The translations under genes were made by a program, and so were the position numbers. A stretch of 64,000 bases of DNA from Clitopilus passeckerianus (lineage: Eukaryota > Basidiomycota > Agaricomycetes > Agaricales > Entolomataceae), in contig CALYLX010000034.1 of the NCBI GenBank assembly GCA_944990035.1, positions 372,001 through 436,000 of the forward strand, in the 5' to 3' direction. The notes below the pieces were generated by a model. That model worked only from the letters and a program-made list of their open reading frames with translations, had not been told where the DNA came from and did not search any database. Shown here piece after piece: positions 45,835 to 54,999 of the stretch (within the stretch, counting starts at the first letter, position 1; the number at the start of each line of letters is the position of its first letter).

Positions 45835-46529
45835 ATGCGCGTTCTATCACTCGTCTCAACGGCTCTCATTCTGGCACAGGTGGCCTTAGGTTTGCCGCCA
45901 TCACACCGCAGCAATCTGGAAGCACGAGCCCCCCATGTCCGTCTGTATCATGCTACCCCCAGCAAGCATGTGGCCGATATCAAAGCGGGCATCAAGCTGG
46001 ACCGCGCCAAAGATAGAACGGATTTCACTCGCGAAAAACATGCCTTCTACCTCACGCCTGACGAAAAGGTCGCAAAAACCGTCATGGCTGAAGAAGTTGG
46101 CGGCCTTACCAATGAACCAACAACAGTTCTTACCTTCGACTTGGACCTGGCCGGCTTGAAAGTTAAACATTCAGCCATGAGTTGTCAGGATCGACCCTCG
46201 ATGAGTGGCGCGAGGTATGTGACCGTAAAATAATTTCTTGTATATAAGTTTGCTAAGGCGTGTACAGCATGTCGGGTATTGCAGACGTTACCAGAAGAAA
46301 GGAACCTCTCTTCCTCCTCCTCCTCCCACTGTCAAGGCAAATTACGATGTCATCATCGGGTGGATGAGCACATTGAAAAGTATGCCCCAGATTACGATTT
46401 GTCAAATTTATGATCATTAACCATCTTAATCTAGACGGTCATTATGAGCCCATTGATACCCATGTCTGGCAGTATGCTCTTCTGACAGAGCACGCGGCGT
46501 CGAAGTTGAAACTCGTAAAAGCAGAATAG
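45835..46529 (+). CDS. secreted ADP-ribosyltransferase-like (DUF3990-like) protein, frameshifted
   Basis: Three exons (45835..46214, 46268..46379, 46435..46529). A clean signal peptide (VLSLVSTALILAQVALG) is followed by the order of motifs seen in DUF3990-type ADP-ribosyltransferase folds: 'VRLYHATPSKHVADIKAGI', then 'KHAFYLTPDEKVAKTV', then 'ANYDVIIGWMSTL' and a final 'VWQYALLTEHAASKLKL'. The frame breaks once: the reading is shifted by one base around 46169-46172, and the exons sum to 587 nt, one short of a multiple of three. I see no usable intron there. So the copy is either inactive or carries a sequence error. The enzyme activity itself is inference from motif order. Confidence 0.65.
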
Positions 46530-46621
46530 AGTCGTAGTTGCTTGTAATCAAGATGATAATTCTCATGATACACAGTTTGGTACTCTAAACCTAGGAACTA
46601 TCAGACGCAATGACGAAACAC

Positions 46622-47135
46622 TTAAGAGCGATCATTGTAAAGAATATCTTCGACGACAATAAGACCCCAGGTGAAGATATCTCTGTGGGCTAAAAACTCG
46701 GGACTGGGGGCATTCTCATAAGCTCGATTTACAAAGGCTTCCTGCAACTCCAGCGCTGCGAGACCCCGTTTGAGCTCCAATGCTGTGAGGTATCAGTGTC
46801 AACTTAACCTCGTGATAGATACACAATAGACACACCGTTGACGGGGACAGCATTATCCAGAAAATCTACGGGCGCGTTTTCGTACCAGTACTTCTCAAGG
46901 ATGCGAGCCGTATCATCAATGATCTCGCTGGGATTATGTCCCGAGTGCTCGACCACTTTGGTTGCGAAATCTTGCCTCACTCCAGCGCGTACGAGTTCTA
47001 ATACCTTGCGTGAAATATACGATTAAGACGGGTGAGCCACTTACTCTTGATAGCTTCCTGTTTCTGATCGGACATGGGTTGATTGAGAGAATGGTTGATA
47101 AGTGAGAAGCAAGCGTGTTCGAATGCCTCGGCCAT
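46622..47135 (-). CDS. small helical protein of unknown function
   Basis: Three exons (47045..47135, 46835..46997, 46622..46781) give 137 residues with a closed frame. No signal peptide or membrane span. The chain is almost wholly helical by composition: 'AFEHACFSLINHSLNQPMSD', 'RQDFATKVVEHSGHNPSEII', 'ARILEKYWYENAPVDFLDN' and 'RDIFTWGLIVVEDILYN'. The phrase (E/D)-N-A-P occurs twice (YENAPVDFLD and YENAPSPEFLA), hinting at an internal repeat of about 60 residues. I do not recognise a family. It faces the ADP-ribosyltransferase-like gene tail to tail, 92 bases away. Confidence 0.6.
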
Positions 47136-48098
47136 AGAATAAATATAGGGCAGAGCCGACATCACGTGCCGTGATCAGATGAAAGTCCAAGCGGGCGCTC
47201 GAAGGCGTCGGTTTGGCAGAGAATCGGTTTAAAGGGAACAAGAATGTCAATTCAAAGGCTCATCTAACGTAGGGCCGTGCTCAGCCACCGCTGCTCAGTA
47301 GGGGGGAAATATTCCTGCGTATACTTATGAACTAGGGAGGAAGTTGCAAGCGAAGTTGTTAACCAGGATCCCCATTGGTTCATCCTGGTATTGTGCGCGT
47401 GTGTGTGCGTTAACCGCATAGGTCCTCAACAGGTTGGACGTGGCGGGGGTACTGGTACCTCTTTCTGAGGATTTCAGCCGATCAGAAAGCTATGACACCT
47501 CCTCGGTTGTTCTCCTGGAGTGATGCAGTAATATCGCTTTTAATATCGCTTTCGCTTCCGTACAGTACCTCCGAAGGTGGATATGATAAATGAGTTCAAG
47601 CCAGGATTTCGGGCCGGTTTCGTCTCAATTTCGCTGTTCTGATTTCAGAGTGGCGTACGTGGGAACTCCCGAAAGCAGAGCGCTTGGATTTCACCATGAC
47701 CAACACCAAGAATCCCAGCAATTTCGGCAATGGGCCATATATGTACATGCACCAGCTCGGTTGGATAAAAAGAAACTTGGGGCGCATACAATTAGAGGGA
47801 GAATGGCCACGCAGATACCGTCTTGCCAATCGACGCTCCTTTTAGTTCAACACGCGCCGTCATTAACGCCCGTGTGATTTAGCACAAGGGGTACTACCGA
47901 TACACTCAGCGACATCATGCCGTATTAGTAGATTGCCGTGATGATGGACTAGATGGCCGTAATTCAGAAGCGCTGAAATCTTGAGGGAAAACAGACCATG
48001 ATGGGATATGAATCATGGTTAACACGAAATCAGAGGTTAGAATCGGCGTGAATCAGCCTCGAAACCTTATTTTGAATTACTTCAATATCTTCATAAGT
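47136..48098. other. intergenic, 1 kb
   Basis: No gene recognised. Its right end abuts the duplicated TAP-like fragment. Confidence 0.5.
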
Positions 48099-48488
48099 CG
48101 CGGATAGGGCCTACGGAAAGGTCAGACTCGGTCTCAAGGGGAACATGCAGTTAACGTCGCACCTCTGAAATTGGTTTTCGGCAAATTTGGCCAACCACTG
48201 AAAAGACGTGCGTTAGTTTTGGTGCCGCTGAACCCTGCGTTGAAACGTACATGCAACCAGCCCTAATGCCAGCCCATAATTCGCCCCATTCGCTGACTTT
48301 ATTCAAGCCCTCGAAATATGTCTTGAAATTAAGGAGCGTATTTGGGACATGACTGCCATCATTACACGCAATCGCTAGCTCTGCATCTCGTAGCAAAGGA
48401 TACGACTTTTCCTTCTTCGAACCTCCGCTGCCTCCGCATGCATCACCGCACTTCATTGGGCCTTGGTGGAAGATCTTGAACAGCTTTT
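48099..48488 (-). pseudogene. 390-bp duplicated fragment of a TAP-like hydrolase gene
   Basis: This segment matches 57098-57487 with a constant offset of 8999 bases, about ten mismatches and no gaps, in the same orientation. It carries the 3' part of the big exon ('CNDGSHVPNTLLNFKTYFEG'), an intron, the 35-nt micro-exon, a second intron and a few bases of the next exon. Introns are retained, so it copied as DNA, not from mRNA. Similarity stops sharply on both sides; nothing upstream or downstream completes the gene. Confidence 0.9.
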
Positions 48489-48936
48489 TTGTAATTATTA
48501 CCTTATTCAATGAACAGACTACCCCATGGAAATGTACTAAACCATTGATGGGACCCCCTTCAAGAGCCCAGAGATACATCGAATGGATCCTTAAAGCCAC
48601 TTGGTTGAATGCCAGTGTCAACCGGTGAGCTAATTTGCCACACCATAACATATGAACATACGAACACACTAGGCTCTCTTCAAATAGGTAAAACATGGGG
48701 ATGTGAGCAAGGGCACAGTAAAATGTTGCGGTGACATATGGGAAAACTAGTCTCAGGTTGACGTGACACCGATTTTAATTTCATTTCCACTCTTCTCAAG
48801 ACGACCCTCATAGACGACCGCCAAAATGAGTATTAGTCGATTGGATCAGATCCTCGGCTAAGAAATAGAAGATCAGCTGATGTGAATCATATATTTCAGA
48901 GGGAACTCACGCTCGTCCTGAAAGGATGTCCATACA
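48489..48936. other. intergenic
   Basis: Open minus-strand frame runs on from the duplicated fragment but has no hydrolase similarity beyond 48488. No gene seen. Confidence 0.45.
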
Positions 48937-49743
48937 CTATCCTTTGGACTCGTCCTTATCAATATGTGGAAGGCCGAGGCATAGCCGTTCAATGAAAGGC
49001 TTGTTTGATGAATCCACCTCTTGGAGTACCTTCTGAAATGACGGTAGCAGCTCCTGGGTGCCATCTTTACTAGTTTGGAAGTGCTTCCCCCTGTCCGACA
49101 GCGTATACAACATGAGGTACCCCATGAATGTGATGAGCTCATCAGCCCTTTTGGAGTGAGGATATCCATCGGGAGGTGTGAGGTACACCATAGAGAGGCC
49201 ATCTAAGAATGCGGAGACAGTAGGGAATTGGATATCATTGAACAAGGGATCGAGTGGTGGACAATGTCCCATGATCCTGCTTGGATCATGGATTGGAAAG
49301 TTGAAGTATGATGCGGGGTGTATGAGAACATCCCGGAGGTTGGTACCGTGAAGCCGCCTGAGCTGCTGACGAAGGTGCTCGGGTATATACCCACCTTTCG
49401 TGGGCTTTGTTCGAAGATAGATAGCATGGGGGTACGCATGCGGCTCTGCAGGGTGAATATCCTCCCATTCCTTGAGCGCTTCGTGCTCGTTAAGTGATGC
49501 AGTGTCAAATAGATGGGTAGAGAGTACTGCATCGCGTGCTTGGGCAAGTAAGTGATCGGGAACGAGAACTTGAAGAGTAAATAGCATCGTAGGCACACGG
49601 TGCACAAAGGCGAGTGCGTCTTCGGCCCAGATAACGCAAGCTATACTGGCCCGTGTAATGGCGAGGGCTGGGATGAGCCGGATCGTTTGGTGAATTAGGG
49701 TGATGGGTGATTTATCACCTTCAGTATAATAATGAAACCCCAT
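48937..49743 (-). CDS. conserved-looking single-exon protein, unknown function
   Basis: 268 residues without introns. A mixed alpha/beta start ('ALAITRASIACVIWAEDALA', 'VPTMLFTLQVLVPDHLLAQA') looks like an ordered domain in which a small molecule or nucleotide could bind, followed by a His/Pro-rich middle and a helical end ('ADELITFMGYLMLYTLSDRG'). The phrase 'W-(A/G)-E-D-A-L...V-P-T' recurs in my memory of Agaricomycete hypothetical proteins; I cannot name a family. No signal peptide. The long clean frame and amino-acid balance support a real gene. Confidence 0.6.
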   Translation of the reverse strand: MGFHYYTEGDKSPITLIHQTIRLIPALAITRASIACVIWAEDALAFVHRVPTMLFTLQVLVPDHLLAQARDAVLSTHLFDTASLNEHEALKEWEDIHPAEPHAYPHAIYLRTKPTKGGYIPEHLRQQLRRLHGTNLRDVLIHPASYFNFPIHDPSRIMGHCPPLDPLFNDIQFPTVSAFLDGLSMVYLTPPDGYPHSKRADELITFMGYLMLYTLSDRGKHFQTSKDGTQELLPSFQKVLQEVDSSNKPFIERLCLGLPHIDKDESKG

Positions 49744-50131
49744 CGACTGGATGTGGATTAGTGGTGAGTCAATGGCAATCTCTAGGCATGAATATTATTT
49801 TACGTGCTTACGTGACACGTTAGTCACCGAGCTACGTAGGAGGTAATCCCATCGGCGGGACGGGGATGCATGATGTACGGCGATCCTTGCTTGATGATGT
49901 CTTTCTGTTGGTCTTTCTGTTCGTGTGGAATTGTTGCGTTAGTTTGATGAACCGGCCCTTTACAATGACATATTGCACGAATATGATACGGACACCTAGT
50001 GGAAAGTTACAACAGTATGCGTAATTGTTCTACGCCATATCGGTCTTCAAACATTCACAGCTGTTTGCAACACGACGGACAACCCTACGTCAGTCTGCCG
50101 AGCATGCTGGACCCGGTAGCTTGGCTCAATT
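49744..50131. other. intergenic
   Basis: No gene recognised; leads into the inverted questin-oxidase fragment. Confidence 0.45.
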
Positions 50132-50345
50132 CCTTCTGGACTTCACCCTCCTTGTCGGAGTCAAAGCCCCATTGCTTGACGTAGTCATTGAAAGCTCAAC
50201 CGTACTTCTCACCGACTTTGGGAATCTGAGGGAGAGGCTTCACTTCGCTCTTGTCGAACTGGGGATCGTTGATGATACGAGCCAGAATAGTGAAGGCGTG
50301 GTCTCCTTCTTTGGCAAATCCAGTACGGTCCCAGAAGAACGGAGG
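50132..50345 (-). pseudogene. questin-oxidase copy C, inverted exon-4 fragment
   Basis: The minus strand reads 'FFWDRTGFAKEGDHAFTIL', 'IINDPQFDKSEVK' and 'DYVKQWGFDSDKEGEVQK', aligning to exon 4 of copy B. A TGA follows 'GEKYG' where copy B has a CAA codon. The remainder of copy C lies to the right on the opposite strand, so this piece was inverted. Confidence 0.85.
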
Positions 50346-50400
50346 TCTTTCGAGATACGCCTTCTCATTGTTGGGGTAAATGTATATCTAAGTACGGTAG

Positions 50401-50470
50401 CAGTCTCTGCGCTGCCTCAGCCTTGAGGAAACAGCGAGGCAGCCGTAAGGCACTTGGAGGGAAGAGACTG
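50401..50470. repeat. imperfect hairpin at the inversion junction of copy C
   Basis: CAGTCTCT (50401-50408) pairs with AGAGACTG (50463-50470), and GCTGCCTC (50411-50418) pairs with GAGGCAGC (50436-50443). The two arms nest and sit between the inverted and the direct part of the pseudogene. Confidence 0.6.
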
Positions 50471-50475
50471 CCCGG

Positions 50476-51128
50476 AGCAATGTTCTCATCTACGGCGTCG
50501 GTGGATGGGAAGGCGCCGACGCTGATTATAAGGCATTCGGTAGGTGTCTTCTCTGCCTGCTCATGAACATTGTCGATGTTTACATTTAAACTAGGGTGCA
50601 CCTCGCCACTTCCTCCCTTTTCCTTAACGTGCTCTGTGCTCAACTCAAGCCGCAAACAGCTGAGCTCTTCCTCCGTACCTACTTCGCCATCTCCCTCGCT
50701 TGGTGCCAGTGGGTCGATCGGGGACGAAATGCACTCGACATTGAGGACAAGATACGGCGTACCACACATCCTTGGATCCCACTGGCCCTGTTAGCCCCAG
50801 CGCCGTCCCATCGGCCACCTCTCCTCTTGCCACTACCCCGAACCCATGGTTCCCTCTCATCTCGACCGCACTCACACTTCCTGAGGACCACCTCGTCAAG
50901 CTTTACTGTGCTTTGGCCACTTTCGGGAGTGTCTACGGGAACAGGAAAGCCGGAGACTTTACCGGGACAGAGTTGAAGGGTGCGGAACTCTTGGATGGGA
51001 CGGTCTTCGTTAGAGTGGCTGGGTTGACGGAGAGGAGGGTCAGGGAGCACCCGACGTTCAATCAGAAGAGAGTGCTGGTTTGGGATGGGACGCCACCACC
51101 TAATGTGACTAGGCCTGCGTCGTCTTGA
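50476..51128 (+). pseudogene. questin-oxidase copy C, exon-4 end and exon 5
   Basis: Plus-strand reading '[19 protein letters not shown]' (end of exon 4), an intron, then 'HLATSSLFLNVLCAQLKPQ' through 'GTPPPNVTRPASS'. Relative to copy B there is a small deletion at the end of exon 4, a lost 'GFMSQ' stretch with a frame change near 50745, and further changes. Exons 1 to 3 are missing. Not functional. Confidence 0.88.
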
Positions 51129-51330
51129 TACGTTCAAATTTTTGTGTTCCCATTGCAATAATACAACTTGACTGTGATTGATTTAATACACGAGTATATA
51201 TGTTTCCTTGTGCCACTACTCTCGCCCTAAATTTGATGCATGATGCCTGGCACAATCACCAGAAGCTTCTCCGTTTCTTTCACGCACGGTTATCCCCTTA
51301 TCCGATCCCATCCGCTCGCTTCCGGGCTTG

Positions 51331-52477
51331 CTAGATTATATGAATGTCGGCGGTGTGATTGCGGGAGAGGAACGACTCGATGCGCTGGATGTCGTCATCC
51401 CGAGCAGCGCCTTGGAGGTTCGAAAGTGCCGCTTGAAGAGCCTTAAAATGTTTCCTAATCAAGGTGTCTTCACATTGACTGATGAGCGGTTTTTGTGTAG
51501 AGGCGTGCAAATACTTCGCCGCGAAATCTTCCTCCTCCCGTAGCCAGATATTGGCCTGGTCGACGTACTCAAGAACTGTTTGATGAGAGAGAACTTTCTC
51601 CGATTTACTGGCATAGTACGCCTGTGTTGCATTGAGAAAGGGGCCTTCGAAATGTGCTTGATAAACATCTAATGATGATTTGTCTGGGTTGGTTTGATCG
51701 AAGCCCAGGGACAAAAACGAGTCGTTGACCTGCTTTATGAGGTTTACGTCGGTGGAATTTCCCTCCCTCTTGCTTGTAACCAGATCAAGAATGACCTGGG
51801 TAAGCTTTAAATCTTCATTGATAGGGGATAGGAAATGTTCTCTCCACTGTACGCGCGTAAGCTAAGTAAACAGCAGGTATTAAATGTTGATTTCATAAAG
51901 CATAGCATCAGATATCTTACGATTAAGACGATGTATATATTCTTATTTCCTCCATCTCGCTCTCGCTTCACCCACTGGCGATTTAACACTGGGAACAGGC
52001 GGTCCAGGGGTAGGGAAGCGAGGCTATACTTGTCCCATTCCGCGTTGTAGTGTCGAAGGAGGTCGAGGCCCTGAAATGCAGAAGCCCTCTGGAGGATACC
52101 TTTCAACGAATCTTCCAGTAACTACCTACCAGGGACCAACCTTCCGGATAGTTCTCAGATACTGCGCAAAATACCCGGATAAACGGTAGTATAGATCTTC
52201 CTGCCCAGAGTCAGAGTAGGACATGTTTGAGCACCTACACACGCTCCCCGTTGAAAGAAAGCTTACTTGGGTTGTGGCCATGATCCATATTCGCGAGTTT
52301 CGTGGAAGTACAGTAGTTGTGAGCCGCCACGTAGAGTGCCATGTAGCGGTTGTAAGGAAGCGAAAGGCCAGTGGTTAGGATGAGATCTAGACCCTGCTCG
52401 AGGTACGTCCACAGCTCTTCCAGGCTCGCCGTTTCGGGTGGACAAGTTAAGAGGTTGCTGTCAATAGAGCTCGCCAT
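51331..52477 (-). CDS. cullin N-terminal-half protein without the C-terminal domain
   Basis: Four exons (52267..52477, 52141..52196, 51921..52088, 51331..51861) join in phase to 321 residues and a stop. The chain follows cullin-1: 'ELWTYLEQGLDLIL', 'YNRYMALYVAAHNYCTS', 'LYYRLSGYFAQYLRTIRK', 'LLRHYNAEWDKYSL', 'LNRQWVKRERDGGNK', 'SSLDVYQAHFEGPFLNATQ', 'YVDQANIWLREEEDFAAKYL' and 'ISQCEDTLIRKHF'. It ends at 'ESFLSRNHTADIHII', inside the third cullin repeat. Normal cullins have about 750 residues, with a C-terminal half that binds Rbx1 and is neddylated; that half is absent here and not found downstream. It could bind Skp1-F-box pairs without giving an active ligase. Alternatively it is a truncated copy awaiting decay. 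Confidence 0.85.
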
Positions 52478-52537
52478 CGTGAGTGTATCTAATCAAGAGG
52501 TGTATCAGAGGCACCTTTTGGGTATCTATTACTTTTG

Positions 52538-54030
52538 TTACCAAGACGCCGTTATGTTCGCACGGCAGAATCCGAGTTCCACAAGTTCCAAGTAGGTGCT
52601 GTGATGCCTAAGTGTTTGCGGAGTTACTCTGAACGAATATGAGGCAGAATTGGAATCAAAACACAACACTTGATTTCGTAAATTCAAAATCGGACATGGA
52701 AAAAAATAGACAATCGGCCAAGATATCGAAATTCCACAAGCGTTGATCCATTCATTGTAACACGGTTGAATTGATACTCCCTTCTCTTCGCAAAGCCTCT
52801 GAACACGACCTCTGAGCTTTGCTCTAAGCCGAATCTTCTCCCACCCCGATAGAATGACCAGCGTGCTTAGCCTGGTTCGAAGGTTTGAATCCCCCTGCAT
52901 CACTTCAATGGAGAGTTGGTCCGTCCACCCCAAGGTCTCTCCGCAAAGTACTGTGAGAGTCTCCAACTTGGGTGGGAGGCAGTCTCCTTTCAAACACAAT
53001 GGCAACCCGCAGTCGAATGTTAAATCAATAAGATTGGGGCAAAGCAGGGATATTGGCCAGGCAACACTGTGCATATCCGCCCCCATATCGACGTTCCTAT
53101 TAGTCAATCGGAGGGTAGTGAGTTGGCTCCCATTTTATTGATACATAGCAAGTCTTGGAGGGAGTCTATGTGGTGTATATCAGCCTCCATTAGGCTCAAC
53201 GGTTTTAAAGGAGATACAAGGGTCGATCTCGCTGAGGGGCGTACAACGCGCTGAACCAAACGTCTGAGGTCTTCAATCCTTGGATACCCTTCAGAGATGA
53301 ACGGCGAATCCAGGTTTGGTAGGCGGGCCGGTAGGTGAAGCGGTTTCTTTCCCCTGTTGGTCCATCCAGCAATCTGCAACGCCTCGAGTGAAGCCCCAAT
53401 ATCAACAAGGAGGTAATATAAGTTCATGCCCTTCGGTTGGAGAGTCAGGGCAGTGAGAGTTGATCTCAGGTGAGGAGCATTGGTGGAAATCCAGCCCCGC
53501 TGTTGCAAGATATCGACGGCCCCGTAACATCGAAGTGTTCGAAGGTTAGAACACTGGGCGATCCCGGCCTCGATCATAGAAACAACGACAGGATTCCTCC
53601 CAATATGAAATCTGTCCTTCAGCTGGGCCCTAGTCTTTGAGCCACGGATACTTGCCCTGGCGTCAACGACAAGAGATCTGATGTATCTCGAGCCAGAGCT
53701 GAATATGAGAGGTATGTTTTTCTCTCGAAAAGTGCTGATTGGTGTAAGTTAGATGACAACCTCTTCGAAGAGGATGGGGAGAGCGCAAAGATTGGTTGTT
53801 CTTGAGACTAGTCGGAAGGTTGCTAATACACGAATATACTGTGTATGACATCCCTGAGGTGAATGCGACAGAGTTCTGTCTGGATCCACGAACCATGCCA
53901 GTGGGCAAGCCGAGTCATACTTTGGGCGAAGCGGTTGCACGATAAGGATGATAATCTCAGCAGGAAGATCCGTGTAACCAGCTTTTGCTTTGAGCACTTG
54001 GGATGGGGTTGATATGGCGTTTTCATTCAT
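52538..54030 (-). pseudogene. F-box gene relic 1 (nonsense plus frameshift)
   Basis: Starts 'AGYTDLPAEIIILIVQPLRP' and 'VLATFRLVSRTTNLCALPIL', an F-box like that of the 26.7-kb gene. At 53749-53751 a TAA interrupts the frame exactly where the intact relative has an arginine ('VVI stop LT' against 'LVIRLT'), and the same frame continues as homologous sequence ('RYIRSLVVDARASIRG', 'CSNLRTLRCYGAVDILQQRG'). Near 53120 one base is missing before 'LTTLRLTNRNVDMG'. No intron explains either lesion. The 3' boundary is uncertain. Confidence 0.75.
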
Positions 54031-54247
54031 TAGTAACTGCTCTTCGTTCTCGAATGCCTATCGGAAAGCGCGCGGTGTCAGATACTGATTGCAGATATAA
54101 ACTCGCGCGAAATCTTACAACCGGTAGTGAATACTACAATGTTAAACTGGGTTTTAGTGCGTATCAAGGAAGTGGTGGTAATAGTCTACTAGTATTATTA
54201 GTTTCGTTGGTCAATGTGACTCTGGTGACAGAGTGACGTACATAATA
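54031..54247. other. intergenic, promoter side of F-box relic 1
   Basis: No feature seen. Confidence 0.4.
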
Positions 54248-54790
54248 GGGTCTTTCAAAGTTTCCCATTCTAGATCTCATTATCGATCCCATTATGGTCC
54301 CATTCTCGCAGATTTGGCTCTAAATTTACGAGAATGGATGTGAGAATGAATTTCTAAATGGAGTCAAAATGGTAAACTTTGAAACCCCCGGACGGGAAAA
54401 ACGCTATAATGAGATCAGAATGGGATAACGCAGTTCTTCCATTCTGAGCACGCGGCAGGTCTAAAACTTTGCCTCCCGACAACGGCTATCGTTTCTATTA
54501 CCAATCAACTCAAATTCACACTTCGGACATTCAAAACACTCATGATACAATCAATCTTTAGCACAGCCATGCCGAAAATGAAAACTCGAATGAAATCCTA
54601 AAATGGCCATTTTGGGGCAGTAGGAGCCCCCTACCCTACGGTCCCTACTTCAGACGAAAATGACCATTTTCGGATTTCATTGTGATCCCATTCAACTTCG
54701 CATTCTGAACAGAATGGGACCCTGAATGGAACCTGAATGGAACCCAGAATGGGGTCAAAATGGGACCAAAATGAGAACTTTGAACGTGGC
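54248..54790. mobile_element. MITE-like inverted-repeat element, 543 bp
   Basis: The left end has TTCAAAGTT (54254-54262) and the right end AACTTTGAA (54776-54784), each 6 bases from a flanking TA that could be the target duplication of a Tc1/mariner-type insertion. Terminal arms of about 22 bases match imperfectly. The interior is full of 'cccatt/aatggg' motifs in both orientations, and a further 'aactttgaa' lies near 54375. No transposase frame. AT-rich relative to its surroundings. Confidence 0.5.
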
Positions 54791-54999
54791 TATTCAGTGA
54801 GATCAACCACTGCTGGGTCAAGTAAGAGTACACGGGCATCGTTGAACAAGTCCCACGTGCTACTCGTATACGTATGTAGTCAAAAAGGGATATATATAAT
54901 AAAAAGATAAATTCCACTCCAAGATGGCTCGACGATGCAGAGATCTCGCACTCGTCTCAGGTTCAACACATATGCATACCCGTTGTCACTGGTCACCTT
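54791..54999. other. intergenic
   Basis: Spacer between the inverted-repeat element and F-box relic 2. Nothing seen. Confidence 0.4.

Noticed and set aside
52141..52267. Cullin introns first seemed out of phase, suggesting a pseudogene
   Set aside because: Acceptors at 52197-52198 (ggaag) and 52089-52090 (tccag) close both junctions in frame, so the coding model is intact up to the early stop.
54645..54917. 90-codon minus-strand frame
   Set aside because: Falls in the inverted-repeat element and reads its short repeats; no protein features.
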